In this document: positions 16,267 to 24,710 of the stretch, piece after piece | Position numbering within the stretch: position 1 is the first letter of the stretch | Layout of the letters: the number at the start of each line of letters is the position of its first letter | Source: JALTBU01 sp964410645 | GTDB lineage: Bacteria > Campylobacterota > Campylobacteria > Campylobacterales > Nautiliaceae | Direction of reading: 5' to 3' | Length of the DNA: 50,928 bases | Assembly (NCBI GenBank): GCA_964410645.1 | Contig: CAYPHV010000004.1 | Coordinates: 1 to 50,928 of the forward strand | Position numbers and translations under genes: made by a program | The notes under the pieces: generated by a model | What the model saw: only the letters and a program-made list of their open reading frames with translations | Told to the model about the DNA's origin: nothing | Databases searched by the model: none

Positions 16267-17973
16267 ATGAGCAGTGATTTTGGAGCTTTAAGCTCGCTTG
16301 GAATAGGAAGCGGAGTTTTAAATTATAATGTTATAGACAAATTAAAAAAAGCGGATGAGCAAATGATGGTTGATCCGTTAAAAAATCAATATTCTTTATT
16401 ACAAAAAAAAGATAAAGCATTAAGTGAATTTATTACTATTGCTTCTACTGTAAAAACTGATATTATGGATGTGGCGGATGGAACTCTTTTCGCAAAAGTA
16501 AACACAAATGTAAGTGGAAGCAGTGTAAGCGTAAGTGCAAATGACGGGGTAAAGCCGCAATCTTTTGATATTAATGTGAATAATACGGCAAAAAATGATA
16601 TTTATGAAAGTCAGGGATTTACCGGTTTGGATACGCAGATTACTTCTACGGATGCAACATTGAATTTGGGTGTAGGCGGTACATCAGTCGGTATAAATTT
16701 GAATGCAGGGGCAACAGTCAGCGATTTAAAAGATGCAATAAATAATGCAAACGCCGGTGTCACCGCTTCTGTTATCGATACTGGAATAGGAGATAATCCT
16801 TATAAACTTATATTAAAGGCGAATGATACTGGAAAAGATAATACGATAGCATTTAATTATGGGAATATTGATAACTTGGGTCTTAATCAGGTTAATTATC
16901 AATCGGCAGCTTTTTCTTCTGATACCGATGCAGTAAATAATAGCGGGAGCGGGCAAACTTTTAAAATTGCGGTTAACGGGGATACATATTCTATGGATGT
17001 AGCCGACAAAGCAACAGTCAGTGATTTTGTAAATGGTATCAACAGTGGAAATTTAAAAGATTCCAACGGAAATGCGTTACAGGGAATAAATGCGGATTAT
17101 AATTCAAACAGTGGGAAAATAGAATTTTCTCTGCAACAAATAGGAGATATTTCAATAGATGATACAAATTTGGCAACCGCTTTTAATGATAATACTGATT
17201 TTACCAATACAAATAGACTTCAAAGCGCAGAGGATGCCGATTTTGATTATAACGGAGTGGAAATCAACAGATCAAGCAATAAAATAGATGATTTGATAGC
17301 AGGAGTTACAATTAATTTGAATTCAACGGGTGAATCTAATGTAAATATTGAAAGTAATGTGGATACAATTACAAAAAGTATGCAGAAATTTATAGCTGAT
17401 TATAATTCAATGATAAGCAATCTTCAAAATCTTACGGCTTTTGATAAAGATTCCGGGGATGTGGGTCTGTTTCAGGGGGATAGTGATTTTACAATGATAC
17501 CTTCGTCTTTAAGTGAGGATATTTTTGGAACTTTTTTAAATTATTCAGGCAATCAGACGGATATGAACGGTAACAGTTACAGTACTAAAGCAATTTTTTC
17601 TGCCGCCGATTTGGGATTAAGCATGGATAGAAGCGGAATGCTTTCTTTTGATGAAGATACATTTAAAAGTTCATATGAAAAAAATCCTGATTTAACTGAA
17701 CAGTTGTCCACACAGGCTTTTACAAAAGTAAAAACGGATTTTGACAGAATAGCAAGCGGGGATAATTCTGCCCTTGAATTGTTATCTAATGAAATAAAAA
17801 ATGAAGAAAAGACCTATCAGGGCAGGGTTGATTCTATGAATAAGTTTTTAGATACAAGATATGACATTATGGCAAAACAGTTTGCTTCTTACGATGAAAC
17901 AATAAATCAGTTTAATACTATGAGCAAATCATTGAATATGACTATTCAAGAAGCTATAAATTCTAAAAAATAA
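16267..17973 (+). CDS. fliD: Flagellar hook-associated protein 2 (filament cap)
   Basis: FliD forms the cap at the filament tip and guides flagellin folding. The 568-residue protein has the N-terminal FliD_N region (LGIGSGVLNYNVIDKLKKAD), a variable middle rich in Asp, Asn and Ser, and the C-terminal domain with VDSMNKFLDTRYDIMAKQF and QFNTMSKSLNMTIQEAI. Only one lysine-rich secretion-like start and no signal peptide are seen, as expected for export by the flagellar type III route. It lies between flaG and fliS. Confidence 0.95.
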   Translation: MSSDFGALSSLGIGSGVLNYNVIDKLKKADEQMMVDPLKNQYSLLQKKDKALSEFITIASTVKTDIMDVADGTLFAKVNTNVSGSSVSVSANDGVKPQSFDINVNNTAKNDIYESQGFTGLDTQITSTDATLNLGVGGTSVGINLNAGATVSDLKDAINNANAGVTASVIDTGIGDNPYKLILKANDTGKDNTIAFNYGNIDNLGLNQVNYQSAAFSSDTDAVNNSGSGQTFKIAVNGDTYSMDVADKATVSDFVNGINSGNLKDSNGNALQGINADYNSNSGKIEFSLQQIGDISIDDTNLATAFNDNTDFTNTNRLQSAEDADFDYNGVEINRSSNKIDDLIAGVTINLNSTGESNVNIESNVDTITKSMQKFIADYNSMISNLQNLTAFDKDSGDVGLFQGDSDFTMIPSSLSEDIFGTFLNYSGNQTDMNGNSYSTKAIFSAADLGLSMDRSGMLSFDEDTFKSSYEKNPDLTEQLSTQAFTKVKTDFDRIASGDNSALELLSNEIKNEEKTYQGRVDSMNKFLDTRYDIMAKQFASYDETINQFNTMSKSLNMTIQEAINSKK

Positions 17974-17982
17974 GGATAAAAA

Positions 17983-18360
17983 ATGACATACAATGCCAGT
18001 GTAATAGACCGTTATAATAATTTTAATTTAGATATTCAAAATCCGGCCAAGCTTGTTTTGATGTTATATGAAGGTGCGTTAAAATTTGTCAATTTTTCAA
18101 GAAAAGCGATAAAAGACAAAAATATAGAAAAAAAAGTAAAATATATAAATAAAACAACGAATATTTTTATAGAATTGATAAATTCGCTGGATTTTGAAAA
18201 AGGCGGACAGATAGCATATTATTTAAACGGATTGTATGCTTATCAAATAAATTTATTGGCAAAAGCAAATTCAGAAAATAAAACAGAATATATTGATCAG
18301 GTAATCAACGTTTTGAAAGAATTAATAAAAGCATGGAAAGAAGAAACGGGAATTAACTGA
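17983..18360 (+). CDS. fliS: Flagellin export chaperone FliS
   Basis: FliS binds the C-terminus of flagellin and prevents early polymerisation. The 125-residue helical protein has the family pattern: an N-terminal YNASVIDRYNN, then NPAKLVLMLYEGALKFVN, and a late FEKGGQIAYYLNGLYAYQIN. It sits 9 bases after fliD with an AAGGATAAAAA binding site, and one base separates it from the next small gene. It is part of the sigma-28 operon. Confidence 0.95.
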   Translation: MTYNASVIDRYNNFNLDIQNPAKLVLMLYEGALKFVNFSRKAIKDKNIEKKVKYINKTTNIFIELINSLDFEKGGQIAYYLNGLYAYQINLLAKANSENKTEYIDQVINVLKELIKAWKEETGIN

Positions 18361-18361
18361 T

Positions 18362-18580
18362 ATGAAAAATTTTTTGAAAGAGTTGAAAATAGCGGTAATC
18401 AATGAAGATATGGATAAACTCAAAAATTTATCTGAAAAAACTCCGGTTTTTTCTTCTGTTGATGAAGCAAAAGAGATCGATTCTTTTATAAAAAAAGCAG
18501 TTATCATTTTAAATAACAAAAAAGAAAGTTTAACGCAGGATATGGTAAAAATAAAAAAAATGAAAAATTATACAAATTAA
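18362..18580 (+). CDS. Small helical protein, FliT-like flagellar chaperone candidate
   Basis: The 72-residue protein is predicted to be almost all helix and charged: MKNFLKELKIAVINEDMDKL, then SSVDEAKEIDSFIKKAVIIL and KIKKMKNYTN at the end. Its place directly after fliS is where fliT is found in many bacteria, and its size and helical nature fit a FliT-like chaperone for FliD. No sequence motif proves this. It begins one base after the fliS stop, so it is co-translated, and it overlaps the convergent regulator by 4 bases. Confidence 0.6.
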   Translation: MKNFLKELKIAVINEDMDKLKNLSEKTPVFSSVDEAKEIDSFIKKAVIILNNKKESLTQDMVKIKKMKNYTN

Positions 18581-19203
18581 ACATATTTTTTTAATTTTTC
18601 CAAATCAAAAATAATAAATTTATTATGTTCTCTTAAAAGTATATTGTTTTTCTTCATTTTAGTTAAAAAACTTGACAATGTTTGTCTTTGTGTTCCTAAA
18701 AAATGTGATAATTCTTCTAAATTGCATTTTATTTTAAATTCAATTCCTTTATCTGTTTTTTTGCCTATATTTTCTGCTGTCTGTATTAAAAAATGTATTG
18801 TTCTTTGTTTGAAGTTTTTGAAAACCAAATCTTTAATGATGCTTCTTTCGACGATTAAATTTTTTGTAAATGCGTTTAAAACAAAATTGCAAAACATCGG
18901 ATCAGAAAAAATTTCTGGAAATTTGTCGGGAGATATAATATAAAAAGAGCTCTCTTCAATAGATTCGATAACATTATCTTCTAAGCATAAGCAAATATTA
19001 TTTTGGGTTAAAAAATATAAAATAAATTCATTATTATTTTCATATAAAGAAATTTTTATTTTTCCGTTTTTTATAATAATTAGCTGGGTTTTATCAGTAT
19101 AAAAAATTTCACCTTTTTTTAAGTGTTTTTTAGGAAAATTTATGTTTTTTGAATTTAATATTTCAGGTGTGATATTTTTTATTAAAAATCTACAAGAATC
19201 CAT
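18577..19203 (-). CDS. Crp/Fnr family transcriptional regulator
   Basis: The 208-residue protein has an N-terminal cyclic-nucleotide-binding-like beta barrel (residues about 20-110, KKGEIFYTDKTQLIIIKNGK) and a C-terminal helix-turn-helix: CNLEELSHFLGTQRQTLSSF, with the recognition helix from QRQTLS. Cysteines are scattered and do not form the four-Cys FNR cluster. The start at 19203 (MDSCRF) is preferred because AGAAGAAAAA precedes it; the ATG at 19233 has no binding site. It is divergent from the rhodanese gene and the palindrome between them is its likely operator. The ligand is unknown. Confidence 0.88.
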   Translation of the reverse strand: MDSCRFLIKNITPEILNSKNINFPKKHLKKGEIFYTDKTQLIIIKNGKIKISLYENNNEFILYFLTQNNICLCLEDNVIESIEESSFYIISPDKFPEIFSDPMFCNFVLNAFTKNLIVERSIIKDLVFKNFKQRTIHFLIQTAENIGKKTDKGIEFKIKCNLEELSHFLGTQRQTLSSFLTKMKKNNILLREHNKFIIFDLEKLKKYV

Positions 19204-19236
19204 TTTTCTTCTTTTTTTTCTTAATTTTAACATAAA

Positions 19237-19280
19237 ATGTCAAAAATTTGACATAAATTTTAATTATAATGAATTATAAT
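19237..19280 (+). promoter_or_regulatory. Crp/Fnr-type operator and class II promoter before the rhodanese gene
   Basis: Positions 19237-19254 form a palindrome with 8-base arms: ATGTCAAA, two bases, TTTGACAT. Read as half-sites it is TGTCA-N6-TGACA, the spacing used by Crp-family dimers. A perfect TATAAT lies at 19275-19280. With a start near 19287 the palindrome centre (19245.5) would sit at about -41.5, the class II activator position. It also covers the upstream region of the divergent regulator, so it could serve autoregulation. Confidence 0.68.
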
Positions 19281-19312
19281 TCAAGGAATAAATAAAAAAA
19301 AGGAGTTTTTAG

Positions 19313-19882
19313 ATGAAAAGAAATTTATTATTAAGTGTTGTAGCCGGTTTGGTTATGAGTGTAAGTATGGCGAGCGCAGCAGCTCCAAAATATGTTTTGA
19401 AAGATACAATCAAAGGTGCCGGTCCAATGGTAGAGGCATTTAACAAAGAGTGCCATCATTTTGAAAAGTATATTACATATATTACTCCTTATACATTAAA
19501 TAAATGGATGAATGAAGACAAAGATTTTACCATTGTTGATGTAAGAAGTGTTGATGAAATGAAAGGTGGAGAAATTGACTGGCCGGATTATGATGAGTAT
19601 CCAAGAGGAGATGTTGCAGTTTATGCCGCAATGGGAGCGTTTAAACCAAATAGAAACTATGTATTTCTTTGTGCAACAGGCCATAGAGCAGTGCTTGCCG
19701 GTGCTGAGCTTGTAAAATGGTTTGGATTTAAGAAAAGTAATATTTATGTATTAAGAGGTGGAATACAAGGATGGTTAAACAGTGGACATTATGTTGTCAA
19801 TAAAGTTACAAATTTTGGTGGATTTAAAGGATTAAAAAAAGTAGGAAAAGTAAAACAACCTGTAGTTCTTGATCAATTTTAA
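19313..19882 (+). CDS. Exported rhodanese-domain protein
   Basis: The 189-residue protein has a Sec signal peptide (residues 1-22, ending ASA) and one rhodanese domain (about 58-160). The sulfur-carrying Cys120 lies in the loop FLCATGHRA, and FTIVDVRSVDEM and VLRGGIQGWLNSG are the other rhodanese landmarks. An extra Cys47 sits before the domain. A periplasmic sulfurtransferase of this kind could handle polysulfide or thiosulfate in a sulfur-reducing bacterium; that role is inferred. The AAAGGAG binding site is strong. Expression is probably set by the neighbouring Crp/Fnr regulator. Confidence 0.9.
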   Translation: MKRNLLLSVVAGLVMSVSMASAAAPKYVLKDTIKGAGPMVEAFNKECHHFEKYITYITPYTLNKWMNEDKDFTIVDVRSVDEMKGGEIDWPDYDEYPRGDVAVYAAMGAFKPNRNYVFLCATGHRAVLAGAELVKWFGFKKSNIYVLRGGIQGWLNSGHYVVNKVTNFGGFKGLKKVGKVKQPVVLDQF

Positions 19883-19885
19883 TCA

Positions 19886-19912
19886 CACTAAAAAATCCCA
19901 ATTGTTTTAGTG
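19886..19912. terminator. Weak hairpin between convergent rhodanese gene and ispE
   Basis: CACTAAAA (19886-19893) pairs perfectly with TTTTAGTG (19905-19912) across an 11-base loop. It lies in the 43-base gap between two convergent genes, a suitable place for a bidirectional terminator. The stem is AT-rich and neither side has a clean T-run, so intrinsic function is doubtful. Confidence 0.35.
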
Positions 19913-19925
19913 GTTGGGTGGTTAT

Positions 19926-20669
19926 TTAAACGGCGGGAAATCTAAAAAAGCTGCTCCCGCTTCCGCTAAAAAATCCAAAATTTTTATATTTGTTTAATTC
20001 CGGATAAATAGATAATGCCGGCGTTAATAAATCATTAAGTTCATTTCTAGAATAATTTTGAATAAGTTCAAGAGTCTCTTTTTTGTCAAAATCAGTATCT
20101 TTGGGATTATAAAAATTTTCTTTATAGGTTTTGTAAACTTTGGGGGTTGAACATTCAACCGGAGGGGTTATTATTTCAGCGTCAAGAGATTTTTCATCTT
20201 TTGGCTTAACTATTTCTCCTCTTCCGTAAACATCGGCTACATCCGAGTTATAAATAAAAAAAGCAACATCACTTCCTATCTTTTTACCAATTTCTACCAA
20301 TTTTTTAGTTTCCAGATTAAGCTTGCTTTCTTTATTTACCAATCTTAAAAAAGCGCCTGCGTCACTGCTTCCCCCTCCGAGCCCCGCCATTTCAGGTATA
20401 TTTTTTTTAATTTTTACTTCTTTTTCTGCAAACCATTTTTTCATTTCCGGATATGCTTTTGTAAGTTCTATATATGCTTTAAATACACTGTTGTCTCTTA
20501 AAACGCAGTTTATGTCGCCTGTAATATTAAATTTTTCCGCCTGGCTTATTTCAATTTCATCATATAAATTTTTGACTTTCATAAATCTTGATTTAATCAA
20601 ATGGTAAAAGCCGTCATATCCTACAATTTTTAAAAATATGTTAATTTTTGCGTAAGCTTTTATTTTCAT
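19926..20669 (-). CDS. ispE: 4-diphosphocytidyl-2-C-methyl-D-erythritol kinase
   Basis: IspE phosphorylates CDP-ME in the MEP route to isoprenoids. The 247-residue GHMP kinase has the N-terminal AYAKINIFLKIVGYDGFYH and the ATP-binding loop PEMAGLGGGSSDAGAFLR, with IGSDVAFFIY following. Length is slightly under the usual 260-290, as in Campylobacter. Its start lies inside csrA by 29 bases. The order truB-csrA-ispE matches C. jejuni. Confidence 0.95.
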   Translation of the reverse strand: MKIKAYAKINIFLKIVGYDGFYHLIKSRFMKVKNLYDEIEISQAEKFNITGDINCVLRDNSVFKAYIELTKAYPEMKKWFAEKEVKIKKNIPEMAGLGGGSSDAGAFLRLVNKESKLNLETKKLVEIGKKIGSDVAFFIYNSDVADVYGRGEIVKPKDEKSLDAEIITPPVECSTPKVYKTYKENFYNPKDTDFDKKETLELIQNYSRNELNDLLTPALSIYPELNKYKNFGFFSGSGSSFFRFPAV

Positions 20670-20892
20670 GAATTACCTTTGCGATATCTTTTAAATCGGA
20701 TTCACTGATTTTCTGTGCTGCTTTTATATTTTCTTTTTTTATATTTTCAATTAATTCTCCTCTTAAAATAGTAATATTTTTAGGAGCGTTTATACCTATT
20801 TTTACCTGATTTTTATCAATTGACAATATAACTATTTCAATATTGTTTCCAATATTTATTTTTTCATTTGTTTTTCTGCCGATTACTAACAT
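20641..20892 (-). CDS. csrA: Carbon storage regulator CsrA
   Basis: CsrA binds GGA-containing leaders of mRNAs and, in this phylum, helps control flagellin and biofilm genes. The 83-residue protein begins MLVIGRKTNEKINIGNNIEI, against the common MLILTRKxGE, so the first strand is slightly divergent. The second RNA-contact region ITILRGELIENIKKEN keeps the arginine and is followed by a longer helical tail. It overlaps truB by 7 bases and ispE by 29. Confidence 0.93.
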   Translation of the reverse strand: MLVIGRKTNEKINIGNNIEIVILSIDKNQVKIGINAPKNITILRGELIENIKKENIKAAQKISESDLKDIAKVIHENKSLRKN

Positions 20893-21707
20893 AATTTTAT
20901 CCTGTTAACCAAATAGGTTATTTTTTCATCTATTTTTATAATGCTTAAAAAATCATCCGTTTTTATTTTATAAATTCCGGGTTTTTTAATTTTTAAATAG
21001 TTTATATCAAGTTTTTTGCCCAAAATCAAATCCTGTGGGTATGCGTATTCGTTTTCCATAGGCCATAAATATTCAAACGGATTTAATTTTTTTTCGCATT
21101 CATAAAAAAATTTTCCTTCATTTATTCTTTCAAGATAGGCTAAAACGCCTGTTGTTCCCAACTTTTGCGCGATATCAAATCCAAGTGTTCTAATATATGT
21201 GCCTTCGCTTACACTGGTTTGAAACGTTATAAACGGATGAGAATAATTTATAAGCTTTATGTCAAAAATTTCTATATTTATTTTTTTGAGTTTTATATCT
21301 TGATTTGCAATTTTATATGCTCTTATTCCGTTTATTTTTTTAGCACAGTATTTTGGAGGAATTTGAGTTTGTTTTCCTTTGAAACTTTCAAGCGTTTCAA
21401 TTATTTTTTCTTCTTTAATTGCTTTAATGTTTTGAACACTTTCGATTTTTTCAATATCATAAGTGGGGGAATACGCACCAAGCATTAAACTAGCTGTATA
21501 TGTTTTTGGAAATTTTTGTAAAAATCTGAAAAGTTTTGTGTATTGTCCGCTGGCAATTATAAGCGAACCGCACGCAAACGGATCAAGCGTTCCCGAAAAT
21601 CCCATTTTTTTAATATTATATTTTTTTTTAAGGCGGTTTAAAAATTTATTGGAACTGATAAATCTCGGCTTGTTTGCCACAAAAAGTATATTTTTACATT
21701 TTTCCAT
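20886..21707 (-). CDS. truB: tRNA pseudouridine(55) synthase
   Basis: TruB makes the pseudouridine of the T-loop in tRNA. The 273-residue protein has the catalytic Asp in GFSGTLDPFACGSLIIASG, the conserved IPPKYCAKKINGIRAY segment, and SEGTYIRTLGFDIAQKLG. It lies between the helicase gene upstream and csrA downstream, with a 7-base overlap into csrA. Length is a little short compared with 300 or more in enterics, typical for the group. Confidence 0.95.
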   Translation of the reverse strand: MEKCKNILFVANKPRFISSNKFLNRLKKKYNIKKMGFSGTLDPFACGSLIIASGQYTKLFRFLQKFPKTYTASLMLGAYSPTYDIEKIESVQNIKAIKEEKIIETLESFKGKQTQIPPKYCAKKINGIRAYKIANQDIKLKKINIEIFDIKLINYSHPFITFQTSVSEGTYIRTLGFDIAQKLGTTGVLAYLERINEGKFFYECEKKLNPFEYLWPMENEYAYPQDLILGKKLDINYLKIKKPGIYKIKTDDFLSIIKIDEKITYLVNRIKLC

Positions 21708-21716
21708 TAATTTAAG

Positions 21717-23705
21717 TTACGCTTTTTCAACAAAATCACTTAAAATTTCTCTTGCGCTATGTCCAAAATCTATTTTTAATTTTATTTTATTGCCTACTTT
21801 GTTGATTCCTACAACCCTTCCTATGCCGAAAACTTTATGCTTTACCAAGCTCCCTGTTTTAATGGCTCTGTTTTCTTTTAAATTAATTTTTCCTTTGATT
21901 AGTCCCGCTTCTGTTAAAAATCTGCTTTTACTTACTCTGCTTCTTTGTCCTCTTATATATCTGCTTTCAACGCACGACAAAGTGAGTTCTTTTTTTGCTC
22001 TGGTGATTGCCACATAAGCAAGTCTTCTTTCTTCTTCTATATCGGCTTCGTTCAAAGGAAAAAAGCCCTCTTCAAGTCCGATTACATATAAATAATTAAA
22101 CTCCAGTCCTTTACTTGCGTGAATAGTCATTACATTGATCATTTCATCTGTAATTTTATCCTGGTCACTTTCTAAAGAAAGCTCATTCAAAAATTCTCTT
22201 AGCGTCAAATCGCTTTTTTCTCTTAACATTCCGTAAAATTCTTCAATGTTTCTTTTTTTGTCTTCGTCTTTATATGATCTGGACAGTTCAATTTTTGTTT
22301 CTATAATTCCCGGTAATCCGTTCAAATCCGACTTGGAAATACATTCTATTGTGTCTAAGAAATATTTAAGGGTTTTTGCTGTTTTTTTACTTATGAAATC
22401 TAAATCGGAGTTTTTTATAAATTCGGTAAATGATTTTTCTCCTTTTGCATTTTCCAACTTTGAAATAGTTGCTTTTCCAATGCCTCTTCTTGGCTTGTTA
22501 ACAATTCTTTTAAAAGAATAATCATCGTTTGAATTTACTATAAGTCTTAAATAGCTTATTAAATCTTTTATTTCTTCCCTTTCATAAAATTTCATACCGC
22601 CTACGAGTTTGTATGGAATTCCTTCATTTCTAAGCCCGTCTTCAATTGAACGGGACAGGGCGTTTATTCTGTAAAGTATTGCGATGTCTTTTGGACTGGC
22701 GCCTTTATCTATTAATTTTCTAATTTCTTTTGCAATTACTTGAGCTTCTGCAATTTCATTATAATTATGTAAAATTTTTATTTCTTTTCCGTTTCCTTTT
22801 GCGGATATTAATTTTTTGTCATATCTGTTTTTGTTAAAGCTTATAAGACTGTTTGCCGCTTTTAATATTTGATCAGTGGAGCGGTAATTAAGCTCAAGTT
22901 TAATGACTTTGGCGTTGAAATCTTTTTCAAAATCAAGTATGTTTTTATGATTTGCCCCTCTGAATCCGTAAATGGATTGATCATCGTCTCCCACTACGCA
23001 TATATTATTGTGCGTTAAGCATAATTTTTTAAGCAAAAGCAGTTGAATTTCATTGGTATCCTGATATTCGTCCACCATAATATATTGATATTTTTGAGAA
23101 ATTTCATGTGTTAAATCATTATTTTCATTTAATATTTTATAAGGCAAAAGCAATAAATCATCGAAATCAACTAAGTTGTTGTCAACTAAATATTTTTGAT
23201 ATTTGTCATAAATATAAGCCATTTTTTTATAATTAGTGTCATTAGCCAGAGAATATACCTCATCCGGACTAAGAAATGAATTTTTATATTTGCTTATTTC
23301 TTTACTGATATAATTATGAGGTAAATCAGTTGAGATTTGTTTTAAAATTTTTCTTTGATCATCACTGTCAATAATTACAAAATTATTGTTTCTGTTTATT
23401 AAATAAATATAAAGTTTTAAAAATAATAATCCGAATTTGTGAAATGTCAAAAGCAAAGGAGGGCTGATTGTATTGTTGTCTATCATATGAAGCGCTCTTT
23501 GTCGCATTTCATTTGCTGCTTTATTGGTAAAAGTAAGAGTTAATGTGTTTGCCGGGTCTATCCCAAGAGAAAGTAAATATGCAAGTCTTGTTGTGAGAGT
23601 CTTTGTTTTACCGCTTCCGGCTCCCGCTAAAATAAGCAAAGCTCCGTCTATATGCGTTGCCGCTTCTTTTTGGGAAGGGTTCAGTTCTTGTAAAAAATTT
23701 TTCAT
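21717..23705 (-). CDS. UvrD/Rep-family DNA helicase
   Basis: A 662-residue superfamily 1A helicase that moves 3' to 5' on DNA. Motif I is LAGAGSGKTKTLTTR, motif II is VDEYQDTNEIQ, motif III is VVGDDDQSIYGFRGA, motif IV-VI features include ELNYRSTDQILKAA and the late RLAYVAITRAKKELTLS. The C-terminal 60 residues form the PcrA-type tail (HKVFGIGRVVGIN). Domain order is complete. It could be called uvrD, rep or pcrA; the sequence does not decide. It is followed by truB after 9 bases. Confidence 0.93.
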   Translation of the reverse strand: MKNFLQELNPSQKEAATHIDGALLILAGAGSGKTKTLTTRLAYLLSLGIDPANTLTLTFTNKAANEMRQRALHMIDNNTISPPLLLTFHKFGLLFLKLYIYLINRNNNFVIIDSDDQRKILKQISTDLPHNYISKEISKYKNSFLSPDEVYSLANDTNYKKMAYIYDKYQKYLVDNNLVDFDDLLLLPYKILNENNDLTHEISQKYQYIMVDEYQDTNEIQLLLLKKLCLTHNNICVVGDDDQSIYGFRGANHKNILDFEKDFNAKVIKLELNYRSTDQILKAANSLISFNKNRYDKKLISAKGNGKEIKILHNYNEIAEAQVIAKEIRKLIDKGASPKDIAILYRINALSRSIEDGLRNEGIPYKLVGGMKFYEREEIKDLISYLRLIVNSNDDYSFKRIVNKPRRGIGKATISKLENAKGEKSFTEFIKNSDLDFISKKTAKTLKYFLDTIECISKSDLNGLPGIIETKIELSRSYKDEDKKRNIEEFYGMLREKSDLTLREFLNELSLESDQDKITDEMINVMTIHASKGLEFNYLYVIGLEEGFFPLNEADIEEERRLAYVAITRAKKELTLSCVESRYIRGQRSRVSKSRFLTEAGLIKGKINLKENRAIKTGSLVKHKVFGIGRVVGINKVGNKIKLKIDFGHSAREILSDFVEKA

Positions 23706-23810
23706 TTAATCTCCAATTCAATATCTTAATAATATTATATCAAAAACTTTGAATATAATTAATTTGGCCGGTGTTTGCAATCTTTTGTTTTATTATAAGA
23801 TTTAGTTATA

Positions 23811-23825
23811 ATTATTGTAAATAAT
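23811..23825. promoter_or_regulatory. Small palindrome before the LysR-type gene
   Basis: ATTATT-GTA-AATAAT is a perfect inverted repeat with 6-base arms, beginning four bases after a TATAAT-like -10 starts (23807-23812) and ending 15 bases before the ATG. Its place fits autorepression by the LysR-type protein. In such AT-rich DNA a short palindrome can arise by chance. Confidence 0.3.
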
Positions 23826-23840
23826 CTAAGAGAGGGTAAA

Positions 23841-24710
23841 ATGGTTACAAAATATTTGGATAAAATTCATACATTTTTAATTATTAATAAAGAATCAAGC
23901 TTTTCAAAAGCCAGTAAAATATTGGGTGTTTCCCAGCCTGCAATAACCCAGCAGGTAAGAATATTAGAAAATTATCTGGGTGTTCATTTGTATGAAAGAA
24001 AAAAAAACGGGGTTATTTTAACAAAAGATGGGCAGAATTTCTTGCAAATAGCTAAAGAATTTGAAGAATTTTTGGAAAATTTTAGTAGAAAAGTGGAAAA
24101 ATTTAAAAATATGGATATGCCTTTTATAATGGGCGCATCTCCTACCGTTGGAAATTATAATTTGCCGAAATGCATAAAATATTATAAAAATTTGATTAAT
24201 AAAGATATCAACTTGGTTATTAAAAATAACGACACATTGTTCGAAGATGTCAAAAACTCTCTAATAGATATGGCTTTTGTTACTAAAAAAAAAGTAAACG
24301 GTTTGCATTATGACGAATGGATTGAGGATGAATTGGTTGTTTTTTCCAATATGCCGCTTCCTCCTGCCATTGAATTAAAAGATTTGGAAAAATATAATAT
24401 GATATGCAGGGAAGAACATTCTTCCACAAGAGAATTTATAAAAAAAGTTTTTGAAGCAAATGAATTTAACTGTGATATTTTACACATAATTAGCATTGTT
24501 CATAATTCTACGGCACTTAAATATACAGTTATGAATTCAAACGAGCAAATTGTTTCAATTATTTCTAAAATGGTTATTAAAAAAGAACTTAAGGAAGGGA
24601 AATTATATTCGTCCAGAGTAAAAGATATGGATTTAAAAAGAAAAACTTATGCAGTCTATAAAAATAAAACAAAAGAAATAGAGGCTATTTTGAATTTTAT
24701 TCATTCATAA
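23841..24710 (+). CDS. LysR family transcriptional regulator
   Basis: The 289-residue protein has an N-terminal winged helix-turn-helix (residues 8-65: SFSKASKILGVSQPAITQQV, then YLGVHLYERKKNGVILTKDG) and a C-terminal substrate-binding domain starting near 95. It is divergent from the helicase gene by 135 bases and converges on the SspB-like gene with a 14-base overlap. No enzyme or transporter gene lies beside it on the divergent side, so the usual rule for guessing LysR targets gives no clear answer. The effector is unknown. Confidence 0.9.
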   Translation: MVTKYLDKIHTFLIINKESSFSKASKILGVSQPAITQQVRILENYLGVHLYERKKNGVILTKDGQNFLQIAKEFEEFLENFSRKVEKFKNMDMPFIMGASPTVGNYNLPKCIKYYKNLINKDINLVIKNNDTLFEDVKNSLIDMAFVTKKKVNGLHYDEWIEDELVVFSNMPLPPAIELKDLEKYNMICREEHSSTREFIKKVFEANEFNCDILHIISIVHNSTALKYTVMNSNEQIVSIISKMVIKKELKEGKLYSSRVKDMDLKRKTYAVYKNKTKEIEAILNFIHS

